Source of the DNA: Vitis vinifera
Taxonomy: Eukaryota > Streptophyta > Magnoliopsida > Vitales > Vitaceae
Assembly (NCBI RefSeq): GCF_030704535.1
Contig: NC_081822.1
Coordinates: forward strand, 12,083,001-12,147,000
Direction of reading: 5' to 3'
Length of the DNA: 64,000 nucleotides
Shown: one piece after another, positions 37,929 through 50,090 of the stretch
Numbering within the stretch: position 1 is the first letter of the stretch
Layout of the letters: each line of letters opens with the position of its first letter
Position numbers and translations under genes: made by a program
The notes under the pieces: model-generated
Databases searched by the model: none
Told to the model about the DNA's origin: nothing
The model's input: the letters and a program-made list of their open reading frames with translations, nothing else

Positions 37929-38370
37929 TTTTTGTTTTGTTTAAGTTCGTGTTGTTATGACAGTGAAGAAAAAACAATTGAACAAAGATACAACAGAAGA
38001 ATCGGGAATTTGTATTGGATTTGAAATTAGGGTTTTGCAACTGGGGTTTTATCGAAGTGCTTGCAAGCGCCCTAGGGTTTAACCGTTACAGGGTTTTTGA
38101 GATTTCTAGTCTGGCCATCCAACCCAAGTCACGTGGGAACAACTCGGAACTTAAAAGTTAAAAATAAAACAAGTGATTCGACGCCCAGGCCTTGTTCAGG
38201 TTGTTTCACTTTCACTTTCACGGTTTCACCCCATTGGTCTTTTAGATTTGACCCAACTTGGCCTGCGATCCACCCAATGGATATGTCGGTCCAGATTCTA
38301 CGCACACCATCTTCGGAATTTTGGGCTTCAAGCTGGGCTGGCCTGAGAGATTCGCATTTGGCCCAATAGT
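37929..38370 (-). promoter_or_regulatory. TRM6 promoter with telo-boxes and site II motifs
   Basis: Reading away from the TRM6 start there are telo-box motifs at 38027-38037 and 38073-38080 (AAACCCTA on the gene strand). TGGGCC/TGGGCT-type site II elements lie around 38320-38366. This pair is typical of plant promoters for translation-related genes. Function is inferred from motif class. Confidence 0.45.
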
Positions 38371-41300
38371 TTCTTTCAGGCGGGGCAAAAATTGGGTTCT
38401 ATACTCTAATTAATATTAAATATTTAAATAACGAAATGCAATATTTATGCTATATAAAATTTTAAAATATTTAATTAATATTATTATTACTAAATTGATC
38501 ACTAATCTCCAAATGATGCTTAAGAAACTTCTTTTTTTCCTAACTACTTAGAATCCATTTAGGAACTATTATAATAAAAGCTAATTTATCGAAATTTTTT
38601 ATAATAATATTATTATCAAATATGTGTTCGATGGAGAATCGGTTTAAAAAAAAATTAGTAAAACCTTTCAAAGTAGTCTAGAAGTCCATTTGACAGTGTT
38701 ATTGAAAAATACTTTTAATATAAAAAATGTTTGATAAAATTTAGAAAACAATTTAAAATTTTAATTATGATATTTCTTGAAAAAATATTTGATAAATGAT
38801 TATCCTAAAAACATTTTAAAAATTTTTTTTATTAAAAACACTACGAGTAGAAATACTCCCTAACAACCTCTAAATAATTTAAATAGTAATACAAAATAAA
38901 TAAATATATATATAGATACATGTTTTAATTTTTAAAATATCAAATACCAAATATAATTTTGCTGTCATCTTTACCCATCAACCAAACATTTTCCATATCC
39001 TATGCTAAATTCTTACCCACCAAAATCTTAATAGCTTGTAAGGAGGAGACTATGGATGGTCTCTTTAAGGTAATGACCTTGACGTGTGAGCCTCTCTTAG
39101 CAAAAATACATGCATAAATAAAAGGATGTCAAAATCAATGTTTTTATAATTATATTAGTTATTAAACTAAAAAAGTTATCGATTCACGATTCACTAATCG
39201 AATCGATAGTCGAATCAATGATATCATAATGATTTTTTATATATTATTAAAATTTTAAAAATAAAAATTAAATAAATTATACCTAAATGATTCAATTGAT
39301 TCAATGAATAATGAATATTCATATTCAATATGCAACAAAATATTAAATATTAAAAATTTAATATTCAATTGAAACTTTGCAAATTGCAACAATGCAATTC
39401 ATCGTGGGAAACTAGAAAGTTGTTAACGACATCAACATCATCGTCGGTCGACAATATCGGCTTTGACGATTATGCAATCGGAGACTAGATTGTGGAGGTT
39501 GGATGGAGAGTAGCAACAACAAAAGGTAGCAACGGTGGGGCAGTGACCGCAAATCTTTGTTATAAATAAGATCTGTTCTTAGATTCAAATGATTAATTAT
39601 TTACTAAAAGTAATATATAGATTCAAATGATCTATTCTTATAAAATTAATTATTTAGGAAATTGTCATCCATATTTTATTCTGATTTATTTGAATTATAT
39701 ATATATATATAATTCAAATAAATCAGAATAAAATATGGATGACAATTTCCTAAATAAACTTATTTAAATTATAGAATAATTATTGATTTTTAATTCAATT
39801 AATCAAGATTGGGCATTCATAATTCAACTTCGAACATAAACCTATTGGCAAAACAAGAGTATATAATTTAATAATTTTATGGTAATCAAAATGAATAGTC
39901 TAACGAGATTAACCTGAGTTCCACACCTTAGAGTTGATCTGTATACTAACTTTTAATATTTTATTCTATTGAATTACCTAATACATGAATGGACATGGAA
40001 TCTAGATCTAAGATTTTTAGGCTTTTACTACTCCGTTAGATTTGTCTTAAGATAGATAACAATAACAAAATATTGAAATTACCAATAATCCCTAATATTT
40101 ATGAATATGTTGATTGTATCATCGCCTAAATCAAACTAACTTTAGAGGGTATTTCGATCACAATATTAGTGCCCTAACATTTCATTCATTCCATCATTAA
40201 TCCGATTTCACTCATTGTTTCCCTTTGGATCTAACCCTAGGTTTTCATATTTCACCCCAAGATAAATTTTCAGCCTCTTATGGGCATGTTCTCAAAGTCA
40301 TAAAAGAATACGAAAGAACCATTATTGATTTCAAAGAAATTAAAAATAATAATTTATTCAATAATAAAAAGAATAAATAAAACAAACCAAGAAAAACTTT
40401 TAAAATAGTCAAATCACCCTTACTCCTAAAAATAAAAATCAAGAAGTCCCTAGAAAACCTAAGTAGGGAGTCTTTATAGTTTCCACCAAAAAACCTAAGT
40501 TCCTATTGACTACTTTTTTTATAAATAATTACCTAAAATGATTAAAATAATAATAAAAATGTGATTTATAGTCATGTGGGGTCCACTTAAGACAGATAAA
40601 GTGCCCAAGATGCAATTCCCAAAGTATAGGAAGTGAAATATCAGTGTAGCAATATGTGAATTTGAAATTAAGGTCATTTCGAATAAGATTTTGAATTCAT
40701 AAGTTGAATTTCGAAATCATTTTGAAATTGTCCTTCAACTTTATACAATTATTTTCAAATGGTCATAACCTTTTTTTTTACCTCTGATTTGCACACTGTT
40801 TAAAGCGTTGAATTCCTAACTTCTAGAGTTTCGAAACGATATATGGCTTGCCTAAAATGGTCTTCAGAAAATACTCTAAATTTTGTTTCAAAATCAGAGT
40901 ATATGTTACCATCAGATTTTGAGTTCTAAATTTCCATACAACTTAATGAATTTGTTTCATGCCTCATTATCCATGTTCGTTTGTCTTTCCTTATAGTCCA
41001 TAAGTCTTGACTCGCCTATTTCATTATTGAAACTCTTTCTTAATCTTTCAAAATCTAAAGTGGTTCAACTTGCACATTTTTCTTTCCTTAAACCTGAGAT
41101 AATGTTCTAAAATACAAGTCAAACCCATGGCGAAGGTTTTAACAATAATTTTGATCAAGTCAGATGATTTGAGTGTTTTATGGTGTATAAATAATTTCAA
41201 ATATATGTCATTAAAACACATATTTTGCCTTCAATCAAACAAAAGATTAGGATTGTTGCTAGGAGAATTAGGGGCTTTATACTAAACTAAAATGATGTCA

Positions 41301-43330
41301 TTTCGATGCCAAATGCATCAAAAGGATGTCACTTTGATGAGGAAAAAAAATAGCTTTTGAACCATTTGGTTTAGGGAGAACCAATTGATTCAATTGACCG
41401 ATTTGATTGTTAGTTCTAATAGTTCAAAACTAATTCAAAACTTAGACGATTCAAAGTACTTAACCAAACTAAAACGGTAATAGACTAATCTGGTCTAATT
41501 TTTAAAACCATGACCAAAACAATCATATATATTTTATTAGGAGAAACCTCAAAAATGGATCCCACAATGGACGGTTAATTAATGAGAAGGAAAGATCATA
41601 ATTTGAAGTTGATTTTATTATGGGAAGGAATGATCACAATTTGAGTGGAAAAGAAAAGACAGAATCGTTAAAGCTGTATTCTTCTCGCGTAAGCGTAATC
41701 AAAAGGCATTAACGTTCATTAATTTATAGAATACATGTTTATCCGCCTCCATTAAGCGTTGCAATGCCTTTCTATCTGAAACCAATCATGGCTCAAACAT
41801 GATGATCGTTGATTTTGAAATCGTAAACCAAGGTTATTAAAATTTGAATCATCGTCTGAGCCCGCATGCCTGTCCACACAAGCAGTTATTCAAGGTTTAA
41901 TTTGATTGCGTCAAAAAGCAGAATCCAAACGGATATTCACCCTCAACAACCAGAAAAATAAACCCAGAACTAATGGGTCCACACGTGGGGATATTTTCCC
42001 ACGATTATGATTTCGTGGTCATGAAGTTAGTGGCCAAATTAAATATCCTACTTCCAAGTTATCTGCCAGGGTATGAAGCCTGAGACAGAGATAGGTTTGG
42101 GATTAGGTTTAGGAACGAATAATGGAACGGGGTTTGATTTGTATTGGCGCTGGCAACGTCTTATCTTTGGTTCCCTTCGTTTGGCATCATTGAGGATTTG
42201 TTTAGCATTAATTTGTGTGATGGATGTGAGAGTGAGCACTGATTAATGTTGTCCACAGAAATGAGAAGGACAAGGGAACAGCGATTGACCTTCTTTTATT
42301 TTTGTGTAGGGTTGGCCAAACCCATATCCGACTTCCAGCTACTCTATAAAATGATGCTTTCTGACCTCTGCTTTCTCCACATTTGTTCATACTCATTCGT
42401 CACATACAGAAGGGAGAGGATAGGGTATCCACAGACACATTATCGGGTTAGAGAAATGATTTACATTACAATTGAGGGAATCTTGTTCCATATAATTTAA
42501 TTATTGGATGGGTGGTCATCTTTAATTTTGTAGAACAAGCTCTGCTATAAAATTTAATTTAATAAAAGAATGGGCAGGGCTGGTAGAGAGCTGGCTGTTT
42601 GGCCACATGGGGGAAATGGTGGACAAATTAGGAGCAGCTTGTCAAGTGCTTGCCCAAATGGATAGCACAAACATTGAAAACAACGACTTACCACACTACC
42701 ATCCATCATTCACCGTTCATTCTCTTTGTTTTATATGATGCTTCTTTGGCCCTTGCCCTTTTTCCTTTTCCCCTTGTTTGGAATCTGAGAATTATCATCA
42801 TGTGTCTGTATGTCCAAACAAATGCCCTTACGAAATGATGGAAAATAACATTAAGAAACTCTACTATGTTAATGATTTTAATAATTGAGGGAAGCTACCC
42901 TACTTATGCTGTAAGTAATGGACCTGCGGGTTGAGTGTTTACATGGACAATGATGAGACTAGCGAGATCAGATGAAACATTTGTAGTAAAGTGATGTATA
43001 AGTTTTTTATTACACAAAAAGATGTCCAAATTAGAATCTGGGAAACAGATAAAAGGCATAAAGAGAATAACTACAAGTCTACAACCAAGCCAAGATACAA
43101 ACTGGGGGATAGCTGGCCAAACACATCACCGGACCATGCAAGCTCCACTAGTGCACCAGTGGTCCTAATTTCTCATTCCATGAACCAGCTTCTTCTACCT
43201 TGACCAAGTCAATGCAAAAGTCAGCCATCAAGTTGCGCTTTGGATAAAATATAGCAAATATATTGCGTAAGCCAACTACACGAGTCACGACTCACTCCAC
43301 TCGGTCTATCTAAATAAATAAATATGGAGG
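38371..43330. other. Five-kb repeat-rich intergenic region
   Basis: No gene is supported. The perfect palindrome at 39650-39757 is listed separately. The block from about 39140 to 41515 has weakly inverted ends rich in TTTTAAAA and AACCAATTGATTC-like motifs, and may be a decayed non-autonomous DNA element. 40060-41250 has an LTR-like texture without clear ends. Open frames at 42048-42500 and 42650-43203 have no family resemblance and probably occur by chance in the promoter side of the zinc-finger gene. Confidence 0.4.
39650..39757. repeat. Perfect 108-bp palindrome
   Basis: Two 54-base arms are exact inverse complements with no spacer, centred on an (AT)n core at 39703/39704. The arms contain GGAAATTGTCATCC and CTGATTTATTTGAATT. 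The match ends abruptly at 39649/39758. It could extrude as a long cruciform or fold as a hairpin RNA. Confidence 0.95.
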
Positions 43331-43337
43331 TATAAAG
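43331..43337 (+). promoter_or_regulatory. TATA box of the zinc-finger gene
   Basis: TATAAAG lies about 150 bp upstream of the start codon at 43484, at a suitable distance for a transcription start near 43362. It is the best TATA match in the proximal region. Confidence 0.45.
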
Positions 43338-43483
43338 AAAGGCACAGAGACAGACCCACCACACCAGACATCATCACCCGCTTTGCCTCCTTCCCTCCAT
43401 ATTACCAATCTCGGATTCCTCCGCATTGAAGGTTGAAGGGCACCTCTGGACCAAAGTTTGGAGTGGCATCTTCTCTCTTTCTC

Positions 43484-45419
43484 ATGAAAGAGAGAGGTAG
43501 CTCAGCAACACTTCTCTTCTTCTATCTCCTGGGATTACTTTTCATGGCTCTCCTCACTTTCTTACCAGAAGCATCAGAGACCAATACCAAAAAGCAACAG
43601 CCTTCAAAGCGGAAGCGAAAGCAGCAAAAGCAGCCATCATCTTGGAACCAAATCAAGAACCTACTCACCTGTAAGCAGATCGAAGGGTCGCAAGTTCACG
43701 ATCCCTCTAAGAACCCAGGTGGGTACTCCAAGTTGGGGTCTTCTTGCGGTTCCATATGCAGTTTCAGAGACGTTGTTCACGGCAACACTAGGGTGGTTCA
43801 CAGAGCTGACAACTCACCGGAAAGTAGCTCGGTGGGTCAGGAGACTGGGCTTCTGAGTAGGAAAACTGTGAGTGGGTCGACGTCGTCGACTCGGTCTCTA
43901 TCAAGTTCAGTGAGATCCAACGCTAGTGCTACCTACACGTCCTCTTCCAGAGGCATGCAATTTAGGAAGCTTTCTGGGTGTTATGAGTGTCACATGATAG
44001 TTGATCCAAACAGGTGAGTGGTCTTACGCTTTTTGTTTCATCTTTTCGTTTTAATTTTGCCCCCTTTTTTTTTTCTGAATTGAGTTAATAAAACATGAAG
44101 AAGACTTTATTAATTAAACCGAGTAAAAACAGGTACCCATCTCCAAGAACAACTATATGTGCTTGCTCTGAGTGTGGAGAGGTTTTTCCAAAGACTGAAA
44201 GCTTAGAGCTTCATCAAGCAGTTCGCCATGCCGGTACTGTAGCTACTCATTTCCCTTTTTCTTTTTCTTTTCTCCTTAATTGATAAGGTCATATTTCTCT
44301 GGGTAAAGGGTCTCGTGAGTTTTTTGCTCAGGCAATCTTTGAACACTGTTTTTTTTTTTTTCTTTTGCTTTTCCATAAAAGCAAAACTTCTCTCTCAATG
44401 GTACACGGTATAGCCCATAGGCATGTGTTTCCACGTGGGTAACGACGTCGTTTCGACGTGGGTCGCCGTTCCGTGAATTTCGTAAGGCTACTAGCTAGTA
44501 ATAATAGCATCATTTTTTCCCATTTCCTTTCGCGATACCGGCGCTAGTGCCGCCAATAGCGGTTAGCCACGTAGACCGTTTAATATCCAAATACAGCTGT
44601 CGCCGGACAACCAACAGAACGAAGTCCTGATAACGTGACGTGTCGTACAATGATTCGTCATGCTTTTAATTACTTTTAGGTGATCCGTGACCTGCCGTTT
44701 ATGGGAACAAAATTTTCACCACCCACACAAATTTTGTATTAGATTTTTGTAAGGGCAATTTCATAAATTGAAGTCCTGATAATGGTACAGTTTCGGAGCT
44801 GGGTCCGGAGGATTCGGGTCGGAACATCGTGGAGATCATCTTTAAATCGAGCTGGTTGAAGAAAGACAATCCAATCTGCAAGATCGAACGGATACTAAAA
44901 GTCCACAACACCCAGAGGACCATCCAACGGTTCGAGGAATGCCGAGACGCGGTGAAGGTCCGTGCGAACAATAACACCAAGAAAAACCCGCGCTGTGCCG
45001 CGGACGGAAACGAGCTGCTGCGGTTCCATTGCACCACCTTAACCTGCGCTCTCGGCTCACGTGGCTCCTCCAGCCTATGCGGCTCCGTACCGGGCTGCGG
45101 AGTATGCACCATCATCAGGCACGGATTCCAAGGCAAGGCAGGTGAGGCAAAAGGTGTGCGCACCACTGACAGCAGCGGTCGGGCCCACGACTGCCTACCG
45201 TGTACGGACGGTCGCAGGGCCATGTTGGTGTGCCGCGTGATCGCCGGAAGGGTGAAGCGCATGGCGGACGATGCGCCGGATGAGGATGGCGCCTCGGCTG
45301 GCTCCTACGACTCAGTAGCCGGCTACTCCGGGATTTACTCGAATCTGGAGGATTTGTTCGTATTCAATCCCAGGGCCATTCTTCCTTGCTTTGTAGTGAT
45401 CTACAAAGCTCTTGATTGA
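43484..45419 (+). CDS. C2H2 zinc-finger protein with PARP-like C-terminal region, 3 exons
   Basis: Exons 43484-44013, 44133-44233 and 44791-45419 give 1260 nt, 419 aa, in phase. The first ATG in frame is 43484. Residues 7-25 (ATLLFFYLLGLLFMALLTF) are a strong hydrophobic helix, followed by a Lys/Arg-rich stretch (about 37-52), a Ser-rich linker, and LSGCYECHMIVDP (about 163-175). A single C2H2 finger, CSECGEVFP then HQAVRH, covers 188-209. The C-terminus (211-419) has the conserved SELGPEDSGRNIVEIIF, NTQRTIQRFEECRDAVK, ADGNELLRFHC, CGVCTIIRHGF and FNPRAILPCFVVIYK blocks. This architecture matches a plant family I recall from Arabidopsis loci such as At5g54630 and At4g27240, whose C-terminal half resembles the ADP-ribosyltransferase (PARP-like) fold. 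Activity and location are unknown: the finger suggests nucleic-acid or protein binding, the N-terminal helix a membrane anchor. Exon 3 is noticeably GC-rich. Confidence 0.92.
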
Positions 45420-47434
45420 TTGAAAAACTTCTGTACACATAACTAATCCAACGGTCAGATCAGTTTGCTGACCTCCCTTTGTCTTGTTTGCATAAAATCC
45501 TTTGGATACTGTCTCACACGCTAGCAAATCCTTACAGTTCAACTGCATGTTCATATGCCAAAATCATTTAACAAAGTGGTTAAAAGCGAAATTAATGATT
45601 ATAAATAAAAGTTAGAGCGAATTCAGGAAACTTGGTGTTAATAATGATGGTTAACGAAGAACTTGAAGCAGCATATTTAACGTCCCATCCACATAGAAAG
45701 CTGGCAGTCAGAGAGAAAGAAAGCTACACCAACTTTAACTGGAAGTAGCAAACACAACAGTCATTGACCTGTCATCTTCACTACGCACTCTCTCTGCAAC
45801 GCTCTTCTATTTGGGTCTTAAGAGAAAGAATCAGATATAATGGCTCTTTCACTTGTTTCTTTTTTCTTTTTCCTATTTTACTGTAAATACTCATTAGTCA
45901 CAGACTGACTCACAGTCTTCTTTTTCTTAATTAAGCGTGGTTTGAGTTTTGAAGCCGGTGAGGCACGTGGGGGAGAAATCAGAGAAGAGTGAAGAGGGGT
46001 TGTGTTTGAGTTGACCCCGGCCACGCCGGCCCAGGCATAGGAAGAAGAAAATTTTAAATATCAACCACAGATGATAATCGATTTTACACATGCAGGAGCA
46101 TATGCGCATTGATTGCTTCTCATTGTTTGGTGTGCTTGGGCTTTGGGGGAACTGATTAATATATGGTAATTCTGTGATTACAATAAACAAAAACACTTGA
46201 GAGGACAGATTATTTAAAACCTCGGAGGCTTCGTAATTCTTATTTTATCTTACGTAATCCCAAACCGAGATCACTGAAAATGTTGTATGTCATATAAATA
46301 ATAGTGGGAAATTTCATAAGAAACTTCCTCTTGTCAGCCAACTAATTTCACTTGATTTTGGTGATAACTGAGATTCGATAAGTAGTATGGAGCACGCGTT
46401 GACAGGTTGATGATGATTAGCCATCGCTCTTAACCAAGACAGGTTAACTAATTTTGTTTTAAGAAATTTATCCAAGTTAATTGGCTAAGGAGTTTGTAAT
46501 ACTAGAATCCCGAAAGAGTCAAAAGGAAAGCAATATGCTCCTTGGATTTATTCTTGGCTTGATGTTGAGGTAAAACATATCTTTCTCACCCAATTTCATT
46601 TATAAAAGTATTATTTCCACCCAATGGTGGCTTCTCTTCTGGCTACAAGCTTCTCCATGATTGCCGGTCATGATTCATGGGTATGTATAATTGGTGAATT
46701 ACAGCCGGAGCAATAAGAAAATGGACCAAAATTGACATGAGAAGTTGTCAAGCCTTTCACATTCGAATACCTCAACAAAATCTCTTCAAAATCAGGAGAA
46801 TGTTGTCTTTACCCAAGATTATAACATCTCATGAAGGACCACTACCTATACTGTCTCGTAGTGACAGAGTTGCACATAGGCCATACCCAAATTATTTGGT
46901 GGAAAATCTCTGGCTTGACTGTCTATTTGTGGAGTTGATACTTTGAAGACCAGTTAGTGAATCATAATCATTCGATCATGTTTAGTAGGGAAGTTCACAG
47001 CAACTGAGTATGGGCCGGTTGACCCACCACTGCAAAGCCATGATGCCCATTGACATGGTCTCCCTCTATCTGCATCTGGGACAACTCAGCCCAATGTCAT
47101 GATTGGGTTGGAAACTTCTGCCTATGGTATCTCAAATATTAAATTGATTTATCAAAGATGTGTTAATCGATGTCCCAAAATACCTCCAAGCACTGGGAAT
47201 AGCAGCGAGGAAAAATGCAATGAAGGTTAATTGAATGTGAGCTCTCTCCAAAAGGGAGTTATAGAGTTACATATATATAACATGAATCATGACTCATGAG
47301 CTCATCCAGCTCCACAAATCAAATTACAGTTAAGCACTTGGAAAAACTTCTAGAAAAGAAGTGCGATTTAGCTGTCAATCCTACCTCACATCTACTAGAT
47401 GATTAGTCCAATTCTTGACAAAGTTTTTACTCAG
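45420..47434. other. 3' flank of zinc-finger gene, no further gene
   Basis: 45420 to about 45560 is probable 3'UTR. The rest has no coding features I recognise. The open frames at 45927-46196 (minus) and 46737-46946 (plus) lack splice context and family motifs. Confidence 0.4.
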
Positions 47435-47703
47435 GGTTGTGTTTGATTCATGAAAAATTTGATAAAGAGTGCAATGGAAAGAAAAATTTTGAAGGGAAAA
47501 ATAAAAAATTAAAGTTATTAAATAATTCTTATAAATTATTTTAAATTTAATTTATTTATTCTAACTCTTTTATATAAAGATTAAATAATAAAATATCTAC
47601 ACCTTTTTTTTTAATAATCTTGATTGTATTTAATTTTTTTTATATATTTTTTAAATATGAGATAATAATTTTTTTTAATATTTTTTCAAAACCAAACGTA
47701 ACC
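47435..47703. mobile_element. MITE, 269 bp, same family as 54372-54639
   Basis: Inverted ends GGTTGTGTTTGATTC (47435-47449) and AAACCAAACGTAACC (47689-47703) flank an AT-rich non-coding interior. A second copy of nearly equal length lies at 54372-54639 with related ends, which supports a real family. Confidence 0.58.
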
Positions 47704-48589
47704 TACAACATTAAATAATAAAAAAGCAACATCATTTTTATTGTAATTCATTTTTTTTTACATTTCTAGTTTTTTTATATTTTGCAATAACTTTACATTG
47801 TAACTTTTTTTATCAATCACATATAGAAATAATTGCGTGAAATGGCTAAAGTATCCCCATTTTCAAAAATTGGTTTTTATGTTATTGAAATTGTAAATAT
47901 AAACTCAAATGGATTATAAATGTATTTGATAATATTTTTATTTAAAATAATTTGGTAAAAGTGTTTTTTTAGAAACACTTAAGTGATTTTTCAATCATTT
48001 TCAAAGCAATAAGTGATTTTTAAGATTTTAAAAAATTCAAGTGGAGTTTCTTTGATTTCCTTTACTTTTCATTGATTTTCTCTCTTTTTTTATTGATATA
48101 TAATCGAGCGCTTGGGTGTTTTTTAACGTTTTAAAAGGTGAATTGAATATTAGGTTACGTTATGTGTGTGTTTTTTTTTAAATAAAAAATAAAAATTGAT
48201 GATTTGCTCAAATTTGCTAAATATACCATTTTTTAGACTAAAAACATTTTTTTAAATTATTGTTGAATGGATTTGAAAAGCATGTTACAATAATTATATT
48301 CAAATTGCTTTTAATAATTATGTTTTACATGTAAGTGTTTTTAAAATAATCACTTATCAAATGTTTATCTAAAAAACATTACAAATAATTTTGTAAATTT
48401 TTAAAAGTACTTCTTAAATTTTGTTGAATACCTAATTTTTTTTCAAAAATACTTTTGAGGCGAAAAATGCTTAAATTTTGTTAAACATTTAATTTTTTAA
48501 AAAATACTTTATAAGACCAAAAACACTTCTTAAAATTACTGTCACACCACCTATTGTTTTATAAAAGTGTTTTGATGTGAAATAGTAAT

Positions 48590-48905
48590 AAGAACTCATT
48601 GGGAAGTAAATTTGTAAAAAAAAAAAAAAAAAAGCCATGGTGGTTTTAAAAATGGGGTCATTTTTGTAAAATGAAACCATATTTTTATCATTTTAATAAA
48701 ATATATCTGATATATAATGGACTTGTAGTAGATTTACCTACCAACATGGCATTCTTAGCCCAGTCTAAATGTCAAAAAACACCTCAAAAACTGATAATCA
48801 AGCTGAATAATATTAAATTATATTTTTTTCTTATTTAACATTATTATATCATATCTATATTAACTCTTTTAAAAACTCAATTTAATATATATATAATTTG
48901 AACTG
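48590..48905. repeat. Dispersed repeat, copy 1 (partial)
   Basis: 48617-48685 (poly-A, GCCAT, then ATGGGGTCATTTTTG...ACCATATTTTTATCATTT) and 48745-48790 (TTCTTAGCCCAG...AAAAAACACCTCAAAAA) match the block at 60420-60570. 48825-48890 matches 61000-61075. The middle part present at 52560-52680 and 60580-60690 is missing here. Confidence 0.7.
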
Positions 48906-49494
48906 TTCAAGTTTCTTTGGACAAGCTAAAAATAAGGTTGCCCTAATAAATTTCACCCGCTTTAATAGGACTGAAAACACAAAAACAAAACTAAAAAAAT
49001 TATTGTCTTTCCCCAGCCTTATTCGAACTATGAGATAATACTCAAATTCATATTGAAATTAAAACTTCTAACAACTATAAAAATTTTAAAAGATTCAACT
49101 ACTTAAATATAGAAGTCAAATCAAACACTCAAAATAAAATTATTTTAACTAAATTTTATAAATTAAATCAAATTTAAATATTTAGAAACTTTATAAAATT
49201 AAGTTTGCTTTCCAACAATAGCAAAAGTACTTTCACTTTTAGATTTTAATGGAATCATAATAAAATAAAACAACTATTAAATATTGTTAGCGTTATTTAT
49301 TAATTTTCATTTTTCCTTTCTTATTTCCTTACATTAGGTCTATTATACTTTATTTTGTGTTACACCTATTGGAGTGAGAGTTTATAATAAGAAGTCTTAG
49401 ATTTTTTTTTTCTCCCCTTTTCTCTTTAAATCTTTTTTAATTTCGCAAATATAAAATTAAGGTGGGAGGATTGGAGATTATAAAGATGTTTTGG

Positions 49495-50090
49495 TTTTAC
49501 AATATTATGGTATGTTTCAATTCTCCACTAATGAGGAGATTCCTGATAGTGCTCGCCTTGGTACTTTTTAAACAAAAAGAAATTGCAACGAAGGTGGAAC
49601 ATTTTGGAGAAGAATCCGAAGAATAACTTTATGAAGTTGAAGTAAGGTGTAAAAGAATTCATGGTCTAATTGAGATTGAGAATCCTAATTAGGGGAAGTT
49701 AAAGATTTTGAAAGTTAGAGATATTGATATTAAGAAAACAATTGGATCATGTTTTAATAGTCTCATTTGAAAATCAATTGATGTTTTATGAGGGTAGGTC
49801 AAATCTTTTATAACATTCGACATCACACCCTAAAGGTTGTAAGGATGAATTTGGAATGCTTTAAAATTTTTGAAAATTAGAGATATTGATATTGAGAAAA
49901 CAAATGGATCAGGTTTTGACCATCTCATTTGAAAACCAATTGATATTTTATGAGGGTAGGTCAAACCTTTTATGACATTCGATATCACACCCTAAAGGCT
50001 GTAAGGATGGACTTGAAATATTTAGCTTTGATTTGACAATAAAGATCTGATGTTACCAAAAAACAAGAAAAAAAAAAATTATCAAAGTCC
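49495..50090 (+). pseudogene. PDAP1-like (28 kDa heat/acid-stable phosphoprotein) retrocopy, degenerate copy 1
   Basis: Pieces in shifting frames read QFSTNEEI, GLIEIENPN, LKILKVRDIDI and, further on, LKYLALI, matching the better copy at 51393-51875. It has several frameshifts and stops, and an internal duplication of about 155 bp (49704-50010). The flanking DNA 49030-49250 is also similar to 50910-51120, so both copies arose by duplication of a larger block rather than by two retrotranspositions. Confidence 0.55.
49704..50010. repeat. Tandem duplication of about 155-160 bp inside the pseudogene
   Basis: ATTTTGAAAGTTAGAGATATTGATATT at about 49704 recurs in near-identical form at about 49865, and the similarity continues through TTTTATGAGGGTAGGTCAAA and CACACCCTAAAGG in both units. 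Divergence of roughly one base in ten is visible. Confidence 0.85.

Noticed and set aside
38097-38369. 90-aa plus-strand frame
   Set aside because: It lies in the TRM6 promoter and has no family resemblance; its motifs are better explained as telo-box and site II elements.
43433-43483. Longer N-terminus for the zinc-finger protein
   Set aside because: The extension opens with TTG; the first ATG in frame is 43484 and gives a sensible start.
44699-45262. 187-aa open frame on the minus strand
   Set aside because: It is antisense to the zinc-finger exon 3, whose plus-strand reading has strong family motifs; the long frame is a by-product of its GC-rich codons.
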